A stretch of 64,000 nucleotides of DNA from JACNIZ01 sp964344765 (GTDB lineage Bacteria; Planctomycetota; UBA1135), in the NCBI GenBank assembly GCA_964344765.1, contig CAYFOM010000001.1, positions 308,757 to 372,756 of the forward strand. Reading direction: 5' to 3'. Under the pieces are notes generated by a model. That model ran no database searches and was not told the origin of the DNA. It saw nothing but the letters and a program-made list of their open reading frames with translations. Each line of letters opens with the position of its first letter. The stretch's first letter is position 1. The position numbers and the translations under genes were made by a program. Shown here piece after piece: positions 24,069-33,608 of the stretch.

Positions 24069-26441
24069 ATGCCGCGCTTTGTCCTTCCCCTCGGTTTAGG
24101 CTTACTGCTCGTACTTGCCGTCTGGCTGGTTTGGTTCCGCACCGAACCCGCACCGCAGCTTGAACTCAATCCTTCCCAAATTGAGGCGGATGAGCAATCG
24201 CTGGATCCAGCATCTGCCGAATCAAGCCATGACGCCACCGAGGATGATTCTCATGCTGATGGGGCTGGGGAGGAGCAGTTGCGCACCTCTGCAGCAGTGG
24301 AAGAACTGCCGCCGGAGCCGGAGGCTTCGCAAACCTTCGAAACCAAAACCGTGCGCGGACAGGTGGTGATCGACGGCTTAGGCGTTGCCCAAGCCGAGGT
24401 GGTGATGATTTCCGATCCCTATTCGCGTAGCGGTGTGAACCTTCGCGAAGATGAGATCCTTGGGCGGACCCATTGCGATCGCTCCGGCAAATTTGAAATT
24501 AGCGGGCCGGCAAGCGGTTTTTGCCTAATCCCTATCGCTCCAAAAATGTTGGCCAAGGATTTGATGAAGGTCAGCAATCAAGCCCCGGAGGTCATCAGTG
24601 GAGAGGTGCTCGAGTTGTTCCAAGCAAAGCCCCTGAGCGGTGAAGTTCTGAATGGCGACTTGCCGTTGGCCCAAGTGTCGATTCGAGTGGAGCTGAACAA
24701 CTATTGGGAACGCGGACGCAATGGCGAAGTTTGGGGCGTGAGTTATGAGGGGCATTTCCGCGACAAGTTAATCAGCGACGAACGCGGCGCTTTTACCTGT
24801 CAGGTGCCGGCCGGCTTGGTGCAACTGGAAGCCGATAAGAAGGGCTATGTTTCGAAATACGTGAGCGAGGTCAATCCGGATGATTCGCCGCACGTATTGC
24901 AAATGAAAGTAAAGACCGAGGAGGGTTTCACCATTTCAGGAATCGTTCTGGATCCGGATGGAGAGCCGGTGGAGGGTGCTTCGGTGAAAGCCCTACCTAC
25001 CCATACCACTGCTGTCACCGATGCCGATGGCAGCTTTCAGTTGGAATCTGTGAAGCAAGCGTGGGGGCATGACATGTTCGCTGCGGCCTGGAAAAAAGGC
25101 TTCGCCCCGGCGTATCTAAAAATCGATTTTGATCATGTCAGTGAATTACTCATCATTCGGTTATTGGAGGGCCATAGTATTCAGGGCAAATTGCTGAATG
25201 CAGATGGGTCTGGGTTGGCAGAGAAAATGGTCATGCTTACTGGTAAAGCTGATCCAAGCTTCGCCGACAACACCTCCAATCCATCCACGCTATTGCAGGA
25301 GTTTCCCATTCAGGGAGTCAATCATTTTGATAACAGTCTGTTGAATTGGGTGGAGACCGATGCCAATGGTGCGTTTCAATTCTCCGACCTTCCGGAGGGG
25401 TGGTACAAGCTGATCTATTCGCCGTACATCAGCCCGATGAATCGCTTTGAAACCATCGAGGCCATGTGCATGGCGCAGACCGGCGAAAAGAATGCCATTT
25501 TGAAGGTCGGCGATTTGGGCAAGTTGGAAGTGGTGTTTTATGGACAGGTCACCGATCGCGTCACCGGGCAACCGATTGCGAATACCGATGTGGGCGTCAG
25601 TCAAATTCAGCTCAATGAAGGTGGTGGGTGGTTCGGTTCCGGCGTCGGCGAGGTGAAAACCGATGAATCCGGCAACTATCGCTTTAGCGGGTTGCAGGAG
25701 GGGACCTTTACGATGGACGCCAAGGCAGTTGGTTACGCTCCGGCGAAGTTAGAGCACCAAGACTATATGCCAGGGGAATACCGCAACGACTTCACAATGG
25801 TGGAGGAACGCCAAGCGCAATTAAGCGTGGTCGACGTACGCGGCAATCCAGTCGCACGAGGCAGCATTCACGCGTGGAATGAAAGCGGGCAGAGTTTGAT
25901 GATCTCCGTTTCGCCCAGTCAATCACGTAGCCCTGCCAAGCTAGACGAGGAAGGGCGACTGAAAATGTTTAAGCTGCCGGCCGAAAAAATTAGCTTTACC
26001 GTCGGCGGCGGTTGGGGACTGGAGCTGCACGAAGAGGAATTCGACTTGACGCAGCCCGGTCCGCATCAGTTGCAAATTCGCTTGCAGCAAGCGGTGCATG
26101 CCAAGACACAGTCGGTGTCACTTGAATTCAAAAACGCTGAAGGTGAAGCGGAATATGAAATCGGAAGCTCCGAAACCAAAGCAATGGTGGTGCGCTCGTT
26201 CGACTTAGACGGAAATCCGGTTGACCGCAAAACCACATGGCGCAACAACGACAAGTGGCTGCAGCGAAACTATCGAAAGATTCGCGAATATGGTTCCGGA
26301 TACATGCGAATCACGGTGCCCGCTGCTGGCGGTCGCATTGAAATCGACGCTCCTGGATATATGAGTCGATCGCTGACGGTGTCCGCCGCCGAAGGCGAGC
26401 GCCCGCGCCAAAAACTGTCGGTTGAGCTCGAGGCTAATTAA
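24069..26441 (+). CDS. Membrane-anchored carboxypeptidase-regulatory-like repeat protein
   Basis: 790 residues. One N-terminal span (FVLPLGLGLLLVLAVWLVWF) and a strongly acidic linker (residues about 30-75) precede repeated transthyretin-fold units: GQVVIDGLGVAQAEVVMI, GEVLNGDLPLAQVSIRV, GIVLDPDGEPVEGASVKAL, GKLLNADGSGLAEKMVML and GQVTDRVTGQPIANTDVGV. Between them are DxxGxFxxxxL turns. The protein should protrude from the inner membrane into the periplasm. It follows the propeller-like gene by 12 bases and is likely co-transcribed; its end overlaps the convergent neighbour by 8 bases. Similar in plan to the 912- and 852-residue proteins nearby, so these look like paralogues. Confidence 0.8.
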   Translation: MPRFVLPLGLGLLLVLAVWLVWFRTEPAPQLELNPSQIEADEQSLDPASAESSHDATEDDSHADGAGEEQLRTSAAVEELPPEPEASQTFETKTVRGQVVIDGLGVAQAEVVMISDPYSRSGVNLREDEILGRTHCDRSGKFEISGPASGFCLIPIAPKMLAKDLMKVSNQAPEVISGEVLELFQAKPLSGEVLNGDLPLAQVSIRVELNNYWERGRNGEVWGVSYEGHFRDKLISDERGAFTCQVPAGLVQLEADKKGYVSKYVSEVNPDDSPHVLQMKVKTEEGFTISGIVLDPDGEPVEGASVKALPTHTTAVTDADGSFQLESVKQAWGHDMFAAAWKKGFAPAYLKIDFDHVSELLIIRLLEGHSIQGKLLNADGSGLAEKMVMLTGKADPSFADNTSNPSTLLQEFPIQGVNHFDNSLLNWVETDANGAFQFSDLPEGWYKLIYSPYISPMNRFETIEAMCMAQTGEKNAILKVGDLGKLEVVFYGQVTDRVTGQPIANTDVGVSQIQLNEGGGWFGSGVGEVKTDESGNYRFSGLQEGTFTMDAKAVGYAPAKLEHQDYMPGEYRNDFTMVEERQAQLSVVDVRGNPVARGSIHAWNESGQSLMISVSPSQSRSPAKLDEEGRLKMFKLPAEKISFTVGGGWGLELHEEEFDLTQPGPHQLQIRLQQAVHAKTQSVSLEFKNAEGEAEYEIGSSETKAMVVRSFDLDGNPVDRKTTWRNNDKWLQRNYRKIREYGSGYMRITVPAAGGRIEIDAPGYMSRSLTVSAAEGERPRQKLSVELEAN

Positions 26442-28992
26442 ACAGACTGCGTGGGATCGCCAATGTGAAAGTCTTGCCCGAATCCTTGGCGGTAACGGAA
26501 ATGCGTGGCGCATTTTTCACCGCCTGGTAACCGGTTATTGCGGTAAACCCATCGTTGTCCTGGCTCCAACGCCGATACTGCAGCTGATAAATCCCGGGCC
26601 CGGGCAAGGTGATCAAACATTCGCCGGTGGTGAGCAAATCCGGGGACAAGTCGATGGGATCCAGGTGTTCCATGCCGGCAGCTTGGTTTTGCCATTTCAG
26701 CGCCAGGTGAACGCCACCAAGATTGGCTTGCTCGGATAATGGTTCACAAGCCAAGGTCACGAGGATGCCGCGCTCCATCGTCAGCGTCGCGTCGCCGGTG
26801 GTTCCGGCTAACCAAATCGGTTGAAAGCCATAGGCTTGAATCAAAATGCCGGTTTCGGTGGGGTGGATGTACTCGCAGCGCAGTTCGTCATACTCCGCTT
26901 GGCAACGGCCGACTTGTTTGCCGTTACGGAAGTAGGTTGCCTGCGCATTCAACGCCGGACGACCGTCGGAATCCATCAACTTGAAAACCGCGCGGTGCAC
27001 TTCGCTTTGATAACGCCACGGCTGGATGCGTGGATCGCTAGCGGTCGCGCCGATGTCCACACGGATGCCTTCAATCGTCGCCAATTCATTCCACGTGGGT
27101 CCCAGCAGCTGGATTTTGTACACCCCAGGATCCAAACCCTGCAATTCGAATTCGCCGTTTTTGCGATCCACAAAAACCGTGGTGTAGCTTCGCGCTTCCG
27201 CCGGCGGGTCGACGCCATTGGGTCCGGCCGTGGCAATCGCCTGCACCTTGAGTTCGACTTTCCGGTGTTCCTCCGCAATCGAAATGGTCCCGGCAATTTT
27301 GCCCGCTGGGTAGAGCACCACCTCGATGGCTTCGCCGTTGACTTCGACCTTGAGCGGCTCAGGGAGTACCCATTGATCCTGCCCAAAACGGTTGAGCCGC
27401 AGCATGGTCGTTTGTTCGAATGCACCCGAAAATTTGAAGCCCCCGTCCGCGTTGGTGGTGGTAAAGGATTGCACTCCATCCGCGCGGGTTGCGGCTAGAG
27501 TGATGTTGGCAAGAGTCGTGCCGTCTGGATCCATGCAGGTGCCTTCGAAACCGTCGAAGGCAAGCTCCAGTTGCATCTCACCCAAATCTAGGTCGCGGTT
27601 TTCCAGAAAATAACTACCCGGCAATTGGAAGAAACCATTACGACCGACGCCAAGAGAACAGGTCAGCGCAAGTCGGCATTCCTGATCCAACAACTCCTCC
27701 GATAACTGGTGCAAAAAGTTGCCGTCCGCGTCGGTACGGAACGACAAACCAGTCAATTGGTGGCCATCATTGTTAAGGATGCTCAGCGTTCCGCGCCTAC
27801 GTACTGCAGCCTCGCCATCCGGAGTCAACAAGCGGCCGCGCACGATCGGTGCATCGGGGGCGAGCAACTGCACCGCAGCATGGCCGCCCGGCACGGTAGG
27901 TCCTTGAACCACCTGACGCCAGTCCATTCCGCGATCGCCAATGTTGACGTGAACGCGCAGCTTCTTCTCTAAGCCGACGTAAGGGAAGGTGGCCAGCCCT
28001 TCCTTAAGCTCGGTGGTCAGATGGATGGATTCCATCTGATCAAGAATGCCGCCATGCGAATCGCGGTGGGCGAGGCTGGAAGTCAGCGTCACCGAGCCGT
28101 CGGCAATTAGTCGTGCACCAGTTCGATCGACCGCTTCAATACTCATGCTGCCGTAGTCGGGCAGCTGCAAAACAATGGTTTCATCGCGTTCGGCCGGAAC
28201 CAAAACCTGATTGGATTCCATCCCCGGGATTTCTAAACGAACAAAATAATCCGGGTTTGGATCCTGGTTAAACGCCATGGTGCCGCTGACGTCGGCGAAT
28301 TCTACAAGGCCATCTTGACCGGTTCGGCGGGTAAAAAGAGTGAGCTGTAGCTTCTCTTCGTCCTGACTCATTGCCGCGGAAACCCGCAAACTCACCGGCG
28401 CATCAGCGGCGTTATGGCCGTTGAGGTCTACCACTCTTACTCGGACTGCATTGGATTCATGCAGTTGCAGAGTGATGACGTCGGCAGCAGTAGCATCGAT
28501 GGTTTCTATGTCGCTCTCTAAGCCGGCGATTTCGGCAAACAGCGCGCCTTCTTCACCATTCCAATCCACTTGCCAAGTGCCATCGGCGGTGGTGGTCCCC
28601 GTTCGTCCAAATCTTCGATAGACATGGCGGGGATCCAAGCGATCCAAGCCGCTTTCTTCCAAATCTTCGAAGCTGACGTCGCCGTTTTGCAAAAAATAAA
28701 CCGTTGCACCTTGCACCGGCTGAGGATCATCTCCGCGCACCACTCGAACCGTCAATTTGCGCAGCGCGTTTTCATTTACTGCCGCACGTTGTTCGCCCTC
28801 GGAAGGGGAGGACGGCAGACCGGCGGCGTCGGCTTGTTGAAGAGCAGTCGATGAATTCCCATCTGCTTTTTCGGCGGCGGAATCTAATCGCCCGGCAGCG
28901 GACGAATCCACCGCCGCATTCGGCTCCTGAAGAATCCACCAAACGGCAAATCCCAAAACGGCGGCCGCAGCCACCAGCAAAAACTTTTTCAT
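26434..28992 (-). CDS. Membrane-anchored carboxypeptidase-regulatory-like repeat protein
   Basis: 852 residues. N-terminal span (LLVAAAAVLGFAVWWIL) and a Ser/Ala/Asp linker, then beta-rich repeats; the clearest are TVRVVRGDDPQPVQGATVYFL, GRLLTPDGEAAVRRRGTLSI and CMDPDGTTLANITLAATRADG with following DGGFKFSG. Other units are more diverged than in the two related proteins. The start codon overlaps the stop of the DUF6807 gene (ATGA, 28989-28992), so it is the last member of a four-gene overlapping operon and may scaffold or sense the products of that pathway. The last 8 bases overlap the convergent 790-residue gene. Confidence 0.78.
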   Translation of the reverse strand: MKKFLLVAAAAVLGFAVWWILQEPNAAVDSSAAGRLDSAAEKADGNSSTALQQADAAGLPSSPSEGEQRAAVNENALRKLTVRVVRGDDPQPVQGATVYFLQNGDVSFEDLEESGLDRLDPRHVYRRFGRTGTTTADGTWQVDWNGEEGALFAEIAGLESDIETIDATAADVITLQLHESNAVRVRVVDLNGHNAADAPVSLRVSAAMSQDEEKLQLTLFTRRTGQDGLVEFADVSGTMAFNQDPNPDYFVRLEIPGMESNQVLVPAERDETIVLQLPDYGSMSIEAVDRTGARLIADGSVTLTSSLAHRDSHGGILDQMESIHLTTELKEGLATFPYVGLEKKLRVHVNIGDRGMDWRQVVQGPTVPGGHAAVQLLAPDAPIVRGRLLTPDGEAAVRRRGTLSILNNDGHQLTGLSFRTDADGNFLHQLSEELLDQECRLALTCSLGVGRNGFFQLPGSYFLENRDLDLGEMQLELAFDGFEGTCMDPDGTTLANITLAATRADGVQSFTTTNADGGFKFSGAFEQTTMLRLNRFGQDQWVLPEPLKVEVNGEAIEVVLYPAGKIAGTISIAEEHRKVELKVQAIATAGPNGVDPPAEARSYTTVFVDRKNGEFELQGLDPGVYKIQLLGPTWNELATIEGIRVDIGATASDPRIQPWRYQSEVHRAVFKLMDSDGRPALNAQATYFRNGKQVGRCQAEYDELRCEYIHPTETGILIQAYGFQPIWLAGTTGDATLTMERGILVTLACEPLSEQANLGGVHLALKWQNQAAGMEHLDPIDLSPDLLTTGECLITLPGPGIYQLQYRRWSQDNDGFTAITGYQAVKNAPRISVTAKDSGKTFTLAIPRSLFN

Positions 28993-30002
28993 TCTTTGTT
29001 TCCGTACAAATCGGCAGCAAAAGCGCGAGCCGCCTCGACGCCGCCATTATGCACGAAAACAATTGCGCTACCGCTGAGCATCTCGCCCTTCTTCAGGGTG
29101 AACGGTTTGCCGCTCAATCGATCGGGCCGGCGCGGGCCGAAGGTGCCGTATTCGCGAGTCAGCCACTTGCGCTGTTGGCCATCCGGCGGTGTGAAAACCG
29201 CCAAGCCCTCGGTGACGCCGTCGACGGTGTTGGAGTAATCCAGCCAGCGACCATATTTTTCATTGGTCTGTGCTTGACCGATTCGATCGCCATCCATCGT
29301 GAGCACCCCACCCGAATCGCCTTTGAAGGCCTCGCTCATGCGCAAAAACGGCCAGCCGTAATGAACCCAGTCGCTTTTGAAATGCACATCGCCGTACTCG
29401 GCGCGTAGTTCCCATTCCATGTGCAGCGCATACTGACCGTCGCCGTGATCGACGACCACGTACGACGTGGTCTGCGCCAAAACCTTCTCGCCGTGCCCAA
29501 TCCAAGTGAGGTGAGCAATGGCATAAGCCTCGCTGGAATGATTGCCGCCGCCGCGCGTGCCGACGATTTCCAATGAATCATTGCGAATGAAACTGTGATA
29601 GCCCTTGCTCGGATCGTCCTTGTCGATCAAGTTCTTCCAATCGTGGTAATAGTCCACCACGGGTCCACCTTCGAGCTGCACCTTATCCGCAATCCAAAGC
29701 GACCGATGGTGGGGGAACGGCTCGGTTTGCTGCACCAACAAATTCTTCCCCGACGGACTACGCAGAGGCCAAATGTGCGGCAAAGCCCACTGCTTGCCGA
29801 ACTCATAGCGCATCACTTCGTCGCCATCGAATTCAAAGCTGACGAAACCCTGATCGGCTTGACCATCTACGCGCACCTTCGACGCCATCTTTGGTCCGTC
29901 ATCGCCGCCGCCCATTTGGCAGCTGGAGCCGGCGAATACGGTTAAGGCGAGAAGTAGCGTCGAGCGAATCACTGAATTCGATTTGGTACGAACGCGTGCC
30001 AT
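28989..30002 (-). CDS. DUF6807 (PmoA-like) secreted lipoprotein
   Basis: 337 residues from the ATG at 30002, which shares a base with the previous stop (TAATG). The N-terminus has a hydrophobic segment ending AGSSC, a weak lipobox. The body carries DUF6807 landmarks: RYEFGKQWALPHIWPLRSPSG, PFPHHRSLWIADKV, and the late TREYGTFGPRRPD. Proteins of this family are often annotated PmoA although a methane-oxidation role is unsupported; they co-occur with secreted oxidoreductases and are probably sugar-related beta-sandwich proteins. The same domain is fused to an enolase-superfamily enzyme two genes upstream. Confidence 0.8.
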   Translation of the reverse strand: MARVRTKSNSVIRSTLLLALTVFAGSSCQMGGGDDGPKMASKVRVDGQADQGFVSFEFDGDEVMRYEFGKQWALPHIWPLRSPSGKNLLVQQTEPFPHHRSLWIADKVQLEGGPVVDYYHDWKNLIDKDDPSKGYHSFIRNDSLEIVGTRGGGNHSSEAYAIAHLTWIGHGEKVLAQTTSYVVVDHGDGQYALHMEWELRAEYGDVHFKSDWVHYGWPFLRMSEAFKGDSGGVLTMDGDRIGQAQTNEKYGRWLDYSNTVDGVTEGLAVFTPPDGQQRKWLTREYGTFGPRRPDRLSGKPFTLKKGEMLSGSAIVFVHNGGVEAARAFAADLYGNKE

Positions 30003-31357
30003 TAGAACTTCCATGGATCGCGGCGCTCTTCGGCAAGCATGGCGTTGGCTTCATCATCGCCGACAAACATTTCCGTCTTCGGGTCCCACTTCAACTTGCG
30101 GTCAAGCAACATCGAAATGTGAGTAATGATGCAAACCGTGTTCGAGCGATGGCCGACTTCCACCGGGCAGATCGGCTCTTCGCGGCTACGCACGCATTCG
30201 AGGAAGTTGCGGTAATGATTGCTGCTGACGTAAAGCTTGGTTTCATCTTCGCCAATCTCTTCTTTCAAAATCGACGACGGACCAGCGGCAATTCCGCCGC
30301 GCCGCACGAACAACCATCCGTCGCTGCCGTGGAAGGTGACGCCGGCTTGCGGATCGGTGCGCTGAATCAGCGGCACGCCATCGGCCCATTTGCCGCGCGC
30401 GAAGTAAGAGGTGTGCACATCCCACAAGCCGCGCTGCGGGAAGTGAGCTTTGGCATGGACTTCCACCAAACCGGAATCATGATCGTTGCCGCGCGCCCAT
30501 TGAGCGATGTCGTTCATGTGCGAACCCCAGCCGGTAATCATGCCCAAGGTATAGCCGCGACGCTGCAGCCATCCGGGTCGGCTGTAACCCTTGATCGGGT
30601 GCACACCTTTTTCCGCATACGGACGCTCGGCGGTCGGCCCCATCCACATGTCGTAATCCATCCATTCGGGCACCGGCGTATCGGTTTGATCGGCGTGCCC
30701 ATGATCCGGCGGCAGCCAAACTTCTACTTGGCGCAACTTGCCGACCCGGCCATTGCGCACCAATTCGCAAGCGCGCCGGAAGTTTGAATCCGAACGTTGC
30801 TGCGATCCCACCTGAAGGATGACACCGTTGTCGCGCACCGCTTTGACCAAGTGCTTGCCCTCGTCAATGGTCAGCGTCAGCGGTTTTTGAATGTAGATGT
30901 CCTTCTTCGCCTGTGCCGCAGCGACGCCATGACCCGCGTGCCAGAAATCAGGAGTGGAAATAGACACCGCATCAATGTCATCGCGTTCCAAAAGTTTGCG
31001 GAAGCCGGAGTAAACATCCACCTCAGGCTTGGCGCCGTTCAACTTATCGGCGTAACGCTTCTCCACATCCGCCTTCGCCGCTTCGGCGCGACGACCATCC
31101 GGATCGCATACCGCAACAATGCGCGCGTTGATGTTGTCTTCCAAGCCACGCGCGAGCAAACCACGCATATCGCCCAAACCCATGCGACCGACGCCGATGC
31201 AGCCAATGCGAATCGCGTCGTTCGGATTGCCGTCGGCTTTGTGAGTCGAGGGCAGCAGTAAGGGCGCAGCTCCTGCTTTGCTGAGGGCGGCAGCACCGGT
31301 GAGGGTGGCGGCTGTGCCTTGGATCAACGCACTGCGACGGGAGATGGACTTAGTCAT
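30002..31357 (-). CDS. Tat-exported Gfo/Idh/MocA-family oxidoreductase
   Basis: 451 residues. SISRRSALIQG at the N-terminus is a twin-arginine signal. The nucleotide-binding motif IRIGCIGVGRMGLGD and VAVCDPDG follow, then the family's EKP-type motif as YIQKPLTLTIDEG with Lys in place. The C-terminal part (GSHMNDIAQWARGND, PICPVEVGHRSNTVCIITHISM) is typical of the large secreted planctomycete subgroup. Such enzymes carry tightly bound NAD(P) and oxidise or rearrange sugars outside the cytoplasm. Its first codons overlap the end of the enolase-fusion gene by 8 bases and its stop touches the DUF6807 start. Confidence 0.9.
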   Translation of the reverse strand: MTKSISRRSALIQGTAATLTGAAALSKAGAAPLLLPSTHKADGNPNDAIRIGCIGVGRMGLGDMRGLLARGLEDNINARIVAVCDPDGRRAEAAKADVEKRYADKLNGAKPEVDVYSGFRKLLERDDIDAVSISTPDFWHAGHGVAAAQAKKDIYIQKPLTLTIDEGKHLVKAVRDNGVILQVGSQQRSDSNFRRACELVRNGRVGKLRQVEVWLPPDHGHADQTDTPVPEWMDYDMWMGPTAERPYAEKGVHPIKGYSRPGWLQRRGYTLGMITGWGSHMNDIAQWARGNDHDSGLVEVHAKAHFPQRGLWDVHTSYFARGKWADGVPLIQRTDPQAGVTFHGSDGWLFVRRGGIAAGPSSILKEEIGEDETKLYVSSNHYRNFLECVRSREEPICPVEVGHRSNTVCIITHISMLLDRKLKWDPKTEMFVGDDEANAMLAEERRDPWKF

Positions 31358-33524
31358 TTTTGGAGGGGGTAAGGGCTTGGCGGAGGCGTTCGGCGGACCA
31401 ATGGCCGTTGTGAATGTGAACGCGGTAGTGCAAGCGGAAGCGCTCGCCGCGGTTCAGGGTATGGGCACCGTAGCAAATCACGGCAGGGGTGAAAAAGCTC
31501 ATTTGGGGGGAACGAATGGCGTACCATGGGGTCGGAGAATTCAGGTTGGAGCCGACTTCCTCAATCGCGATACCCACAGACTTGCCGTCGAGCGTTCCTT
31601 GGTAATCCACCGCTTGATGACGGCCTCGATAGCGGCTTTGCGCGTTGAAGGCAATCGGCCCATCGCTGCTTTGCGCGCTGCGCTCTTGCCAGTTCCGCAG
31701 GCGCAAAGACAGACCTGCATAACCACCCCAAGCCTTGCCGCCGGGTTCATCGGGAAGTGGCGTGCGATCCAGCTTGACGTCCTCGGCTACGGCGACGAAT
31801 TCGGCCTTCCAGTCAATGGTGTAGCTTCCGTCGGCCGCCGGCGGCGAAACTTTGATGCGACGCTGTTCTTGCAGCAGTTCCTGACCGTCTTCCAACTCAT
31901 AGCTCAGCTGCAAATCAATTTGCGCCGAGCGGTCCATAAAGCGATGAGTCTTGGGCGGCTTCCATCGAGTTACGCCGGCAGGCCGATCCTTACCCGGAGC
32001 GTTTTCCCAGAAATTGACGCCGTTGATGTACTTCCAACTGAACCACAAGCCATGGTGCCAAACGTGGTCGGCGGGCTCGTCCCAGGTCATTTCGCCGACG
32101 CCAGGCAGGCTCAGCGGATGGAAGTAGCAATGGGCTTTTTCGCTGTCGTAATGAAAGCGCCACAGGTCTTCGCCGTGGCTGGTCAGCGCCATCGATTTGC
32201 GGTGGTTCATATGCCAACCCAAGCCCAAAGCCGCCATTGCCTCGGCGTCGGCTTTAGCCGTGCCGGCACCCGCCTTCACCGCACCGGCAGCTGATTGCGC
32301 CGCAGTTCGGTCGACCAAATCGGCCAACTTGTCCTCGTCGATGCTCACTCCCAACCCAGGTCCCGACGGCACCGCCATCGCGCCATCCTTGACTTCCAAT
32401 GGCTCGGTCAGCAGGGTTTCGGTGACAAACTGAGGTCCGTTTAACGCTGCAGCAGTTTGCAATCCGAACGCCGAATAGAGCTGCAAAGTCGCCGCCAGCG
32501 ACACATCGGGATCGGTCAAGCCGCTGCCGACCCACATCAGCCCATGCTGCTCACACATTTCGATCTGCGCCTTGGCCGACATCAACCCACCGCAGCGTGA
32601 CGGCTTCATCGCCACGCCGTTCAACATCTTCAAGCGAATGAACTCGCGCAGTTCCACCGGCGACACCACGCCTTCATCCATCAGCACCGGCAGCGCGCCC
32701 ATTGCAGTCAGCTTCTGGTAAGCCTCGATCTGATTGGGCTTCATCGGCGCTTCCAAAATGCTGACGCCGGCCTCGGCCAACATCGGTGCTGCGCGCAGCG
32801 CGGCTTCCGGTTCATAGCCGCCGTTGGCATCAGTCCATAAAAACGCATCCGGCGCCAATTCGCGCACGCGTTTGGTTAATGCAAAGTCATAGTCGGGATC
32901 CGGACCAACCTTAATGTTGAAGTCGCGATAACCGCGCTGACGTCCGGCTTCCATTAACCCATCAACCTCATTCAAATTGCGCGGGTTCAGCGTCCACGAC
33001 AAGCGTAATGGGGGCCCGATCTTCTTGCCCCACATCTCCGCCACTGATTTCCCCATCCGCTTGCCGGCTAAATCATGCAGGGCCAAATCCACGCCGGCAC
33101 GAGCGATGGGCATGCCGGTAGAAAAGCCGTCGGCAATGGCTTTGGACATCGCCGCATGAGCGCCCTCCAAATCATCGGCCGGCAAACCCAACAGCGCCGG
33201 CGCGTAATAGCGGCGCAACGCCGTCGTCGCCGTTTCCAAAGTTTCGTAACTCCACTTGGCGATCGGCACGCTTTGACCCCAACCAACCAAGCCGTCGGCG
33301 CAAGTGATCTTGACCAACACCGACGCCCGCCCTTTGCCGCCATGCGGTCCGGTGAAAAACTTGAAGTGGCCGGTCATCGGATAACGAACGGCAAAGACCT
33401 CCATCCTTTCAATTTGACTGGCGCTTCCGCGCAACCTTGGCGGCATCCAAAACGAGCCCAAGGCTAGGGCCGAGGTCTGGCGTAGGAACTGACGGCGAGA
33501 GGCGGGGAACGAGTGCGGGGGCAT
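31350..33524 (-). CDS. Tat-exported enolase-superfamily enzyme fused to a DUF6807 domain
   Basis: 724 residues from ATG 33524 (a TTG two codons earlier is discounted). SRRQFLRQTSALALG is a Tat signal. Residues about 35-390 are a mandelate-racemase/muconate-lactonising-type domain: metal ligands in LWTDANGGY (Asp), ILEAPMKP (Glu) and VLMDEGVV (Asp), and a Lys in AMKPSRCGG. The usual K-x-K base motif reads N-I-K in FNIKVG, so only the second Lys remains. After an Ala/Gly linker (AAQSAAGAVKAGAGTAKADAE) a DUF6807 domain occupies about 435-720 with HCYFHPLSLPGVGE and HHGLWFSWKYINGV. An acid-sugar dehydratase or epimerase coupled to a sugar-binding domain is plausible. First gene of the overlapping operon. 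Confidence 0.85.
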   Translation of the reverse strand: MPPHSFPASRRQFLRQTSALALGSFWMPPRLRGSASQIERMEVFAVRYPMTGHFKFFTGPHGGKGRASVLVKITCADGLVGWGQSVPIAKWSYETLETATTALRRYYAPALLGLPADDLEGAHAAMSKAIADGFSTGMPIARAGVDLALHDLAGKRMGKSVAEMWGKKIGPPLRLSWTLNPRNLNEVDGLMEAGRQRGYRDFNIKVGPDPDYDFALTKRVRELAPDAFLWTDANGGYEPEAALRAAPMLAEAGVSILEAPMKPNQIEAYQKLTAMGALPVLMDEGVVSPVELREFIRLKMLNGVAMKPSRCGGLMSAKAQIEMCEQHGLMWVGSGLTDPDVSLAATLQLYSAFGLQTAAALNGPQFVTETLLTEPLEVKDGAMAVPSGPGLGVSIDEDKLADLVDRTAAQSAAGAVKAGAGTAKADAEAMAALGLGWHMNHRKSMALTSHGEDLWRFHYDSEKAHCYFHPLSLPGVGEMTWDEPADHVWHHGLWFSWKYINGVNFWENAPGKDRPAGVTRWKPPKTHRFMDRSAQIDLQLSYELEDGQELLQEQRRIKVSPPAADGSYTIDWKAEFVAVAEDVKLDRTPLPDEPGGKAWGGYAGLSLRLRNWQERSAQSSDGPIAFNAQSRYRGRHQAVDYQGTLDGKSVGIAIEEVGSNLNSPTPWYAIRSPQMSFFTPAVICYGAHTLNRGERFRLHYRVHIHNGHWSAERLRQALTPSKND

Positions 33525-33608
33525 AGCCAATCGAAAGGGGAGCGAAGCATGCCGGAAATCGGGTTGCGGCAGGCGGCATCCAGTCTAAGGCTAATCATGC
33601 CGATAAAC

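Noticed and set aside
28989..30002. PmoA label implying methane oxidation
   Set aside because: The DUF6807 family name is historical; no methane monooxygenase subunit or copper site is present, and the context is sugar-type secreted enzymes.
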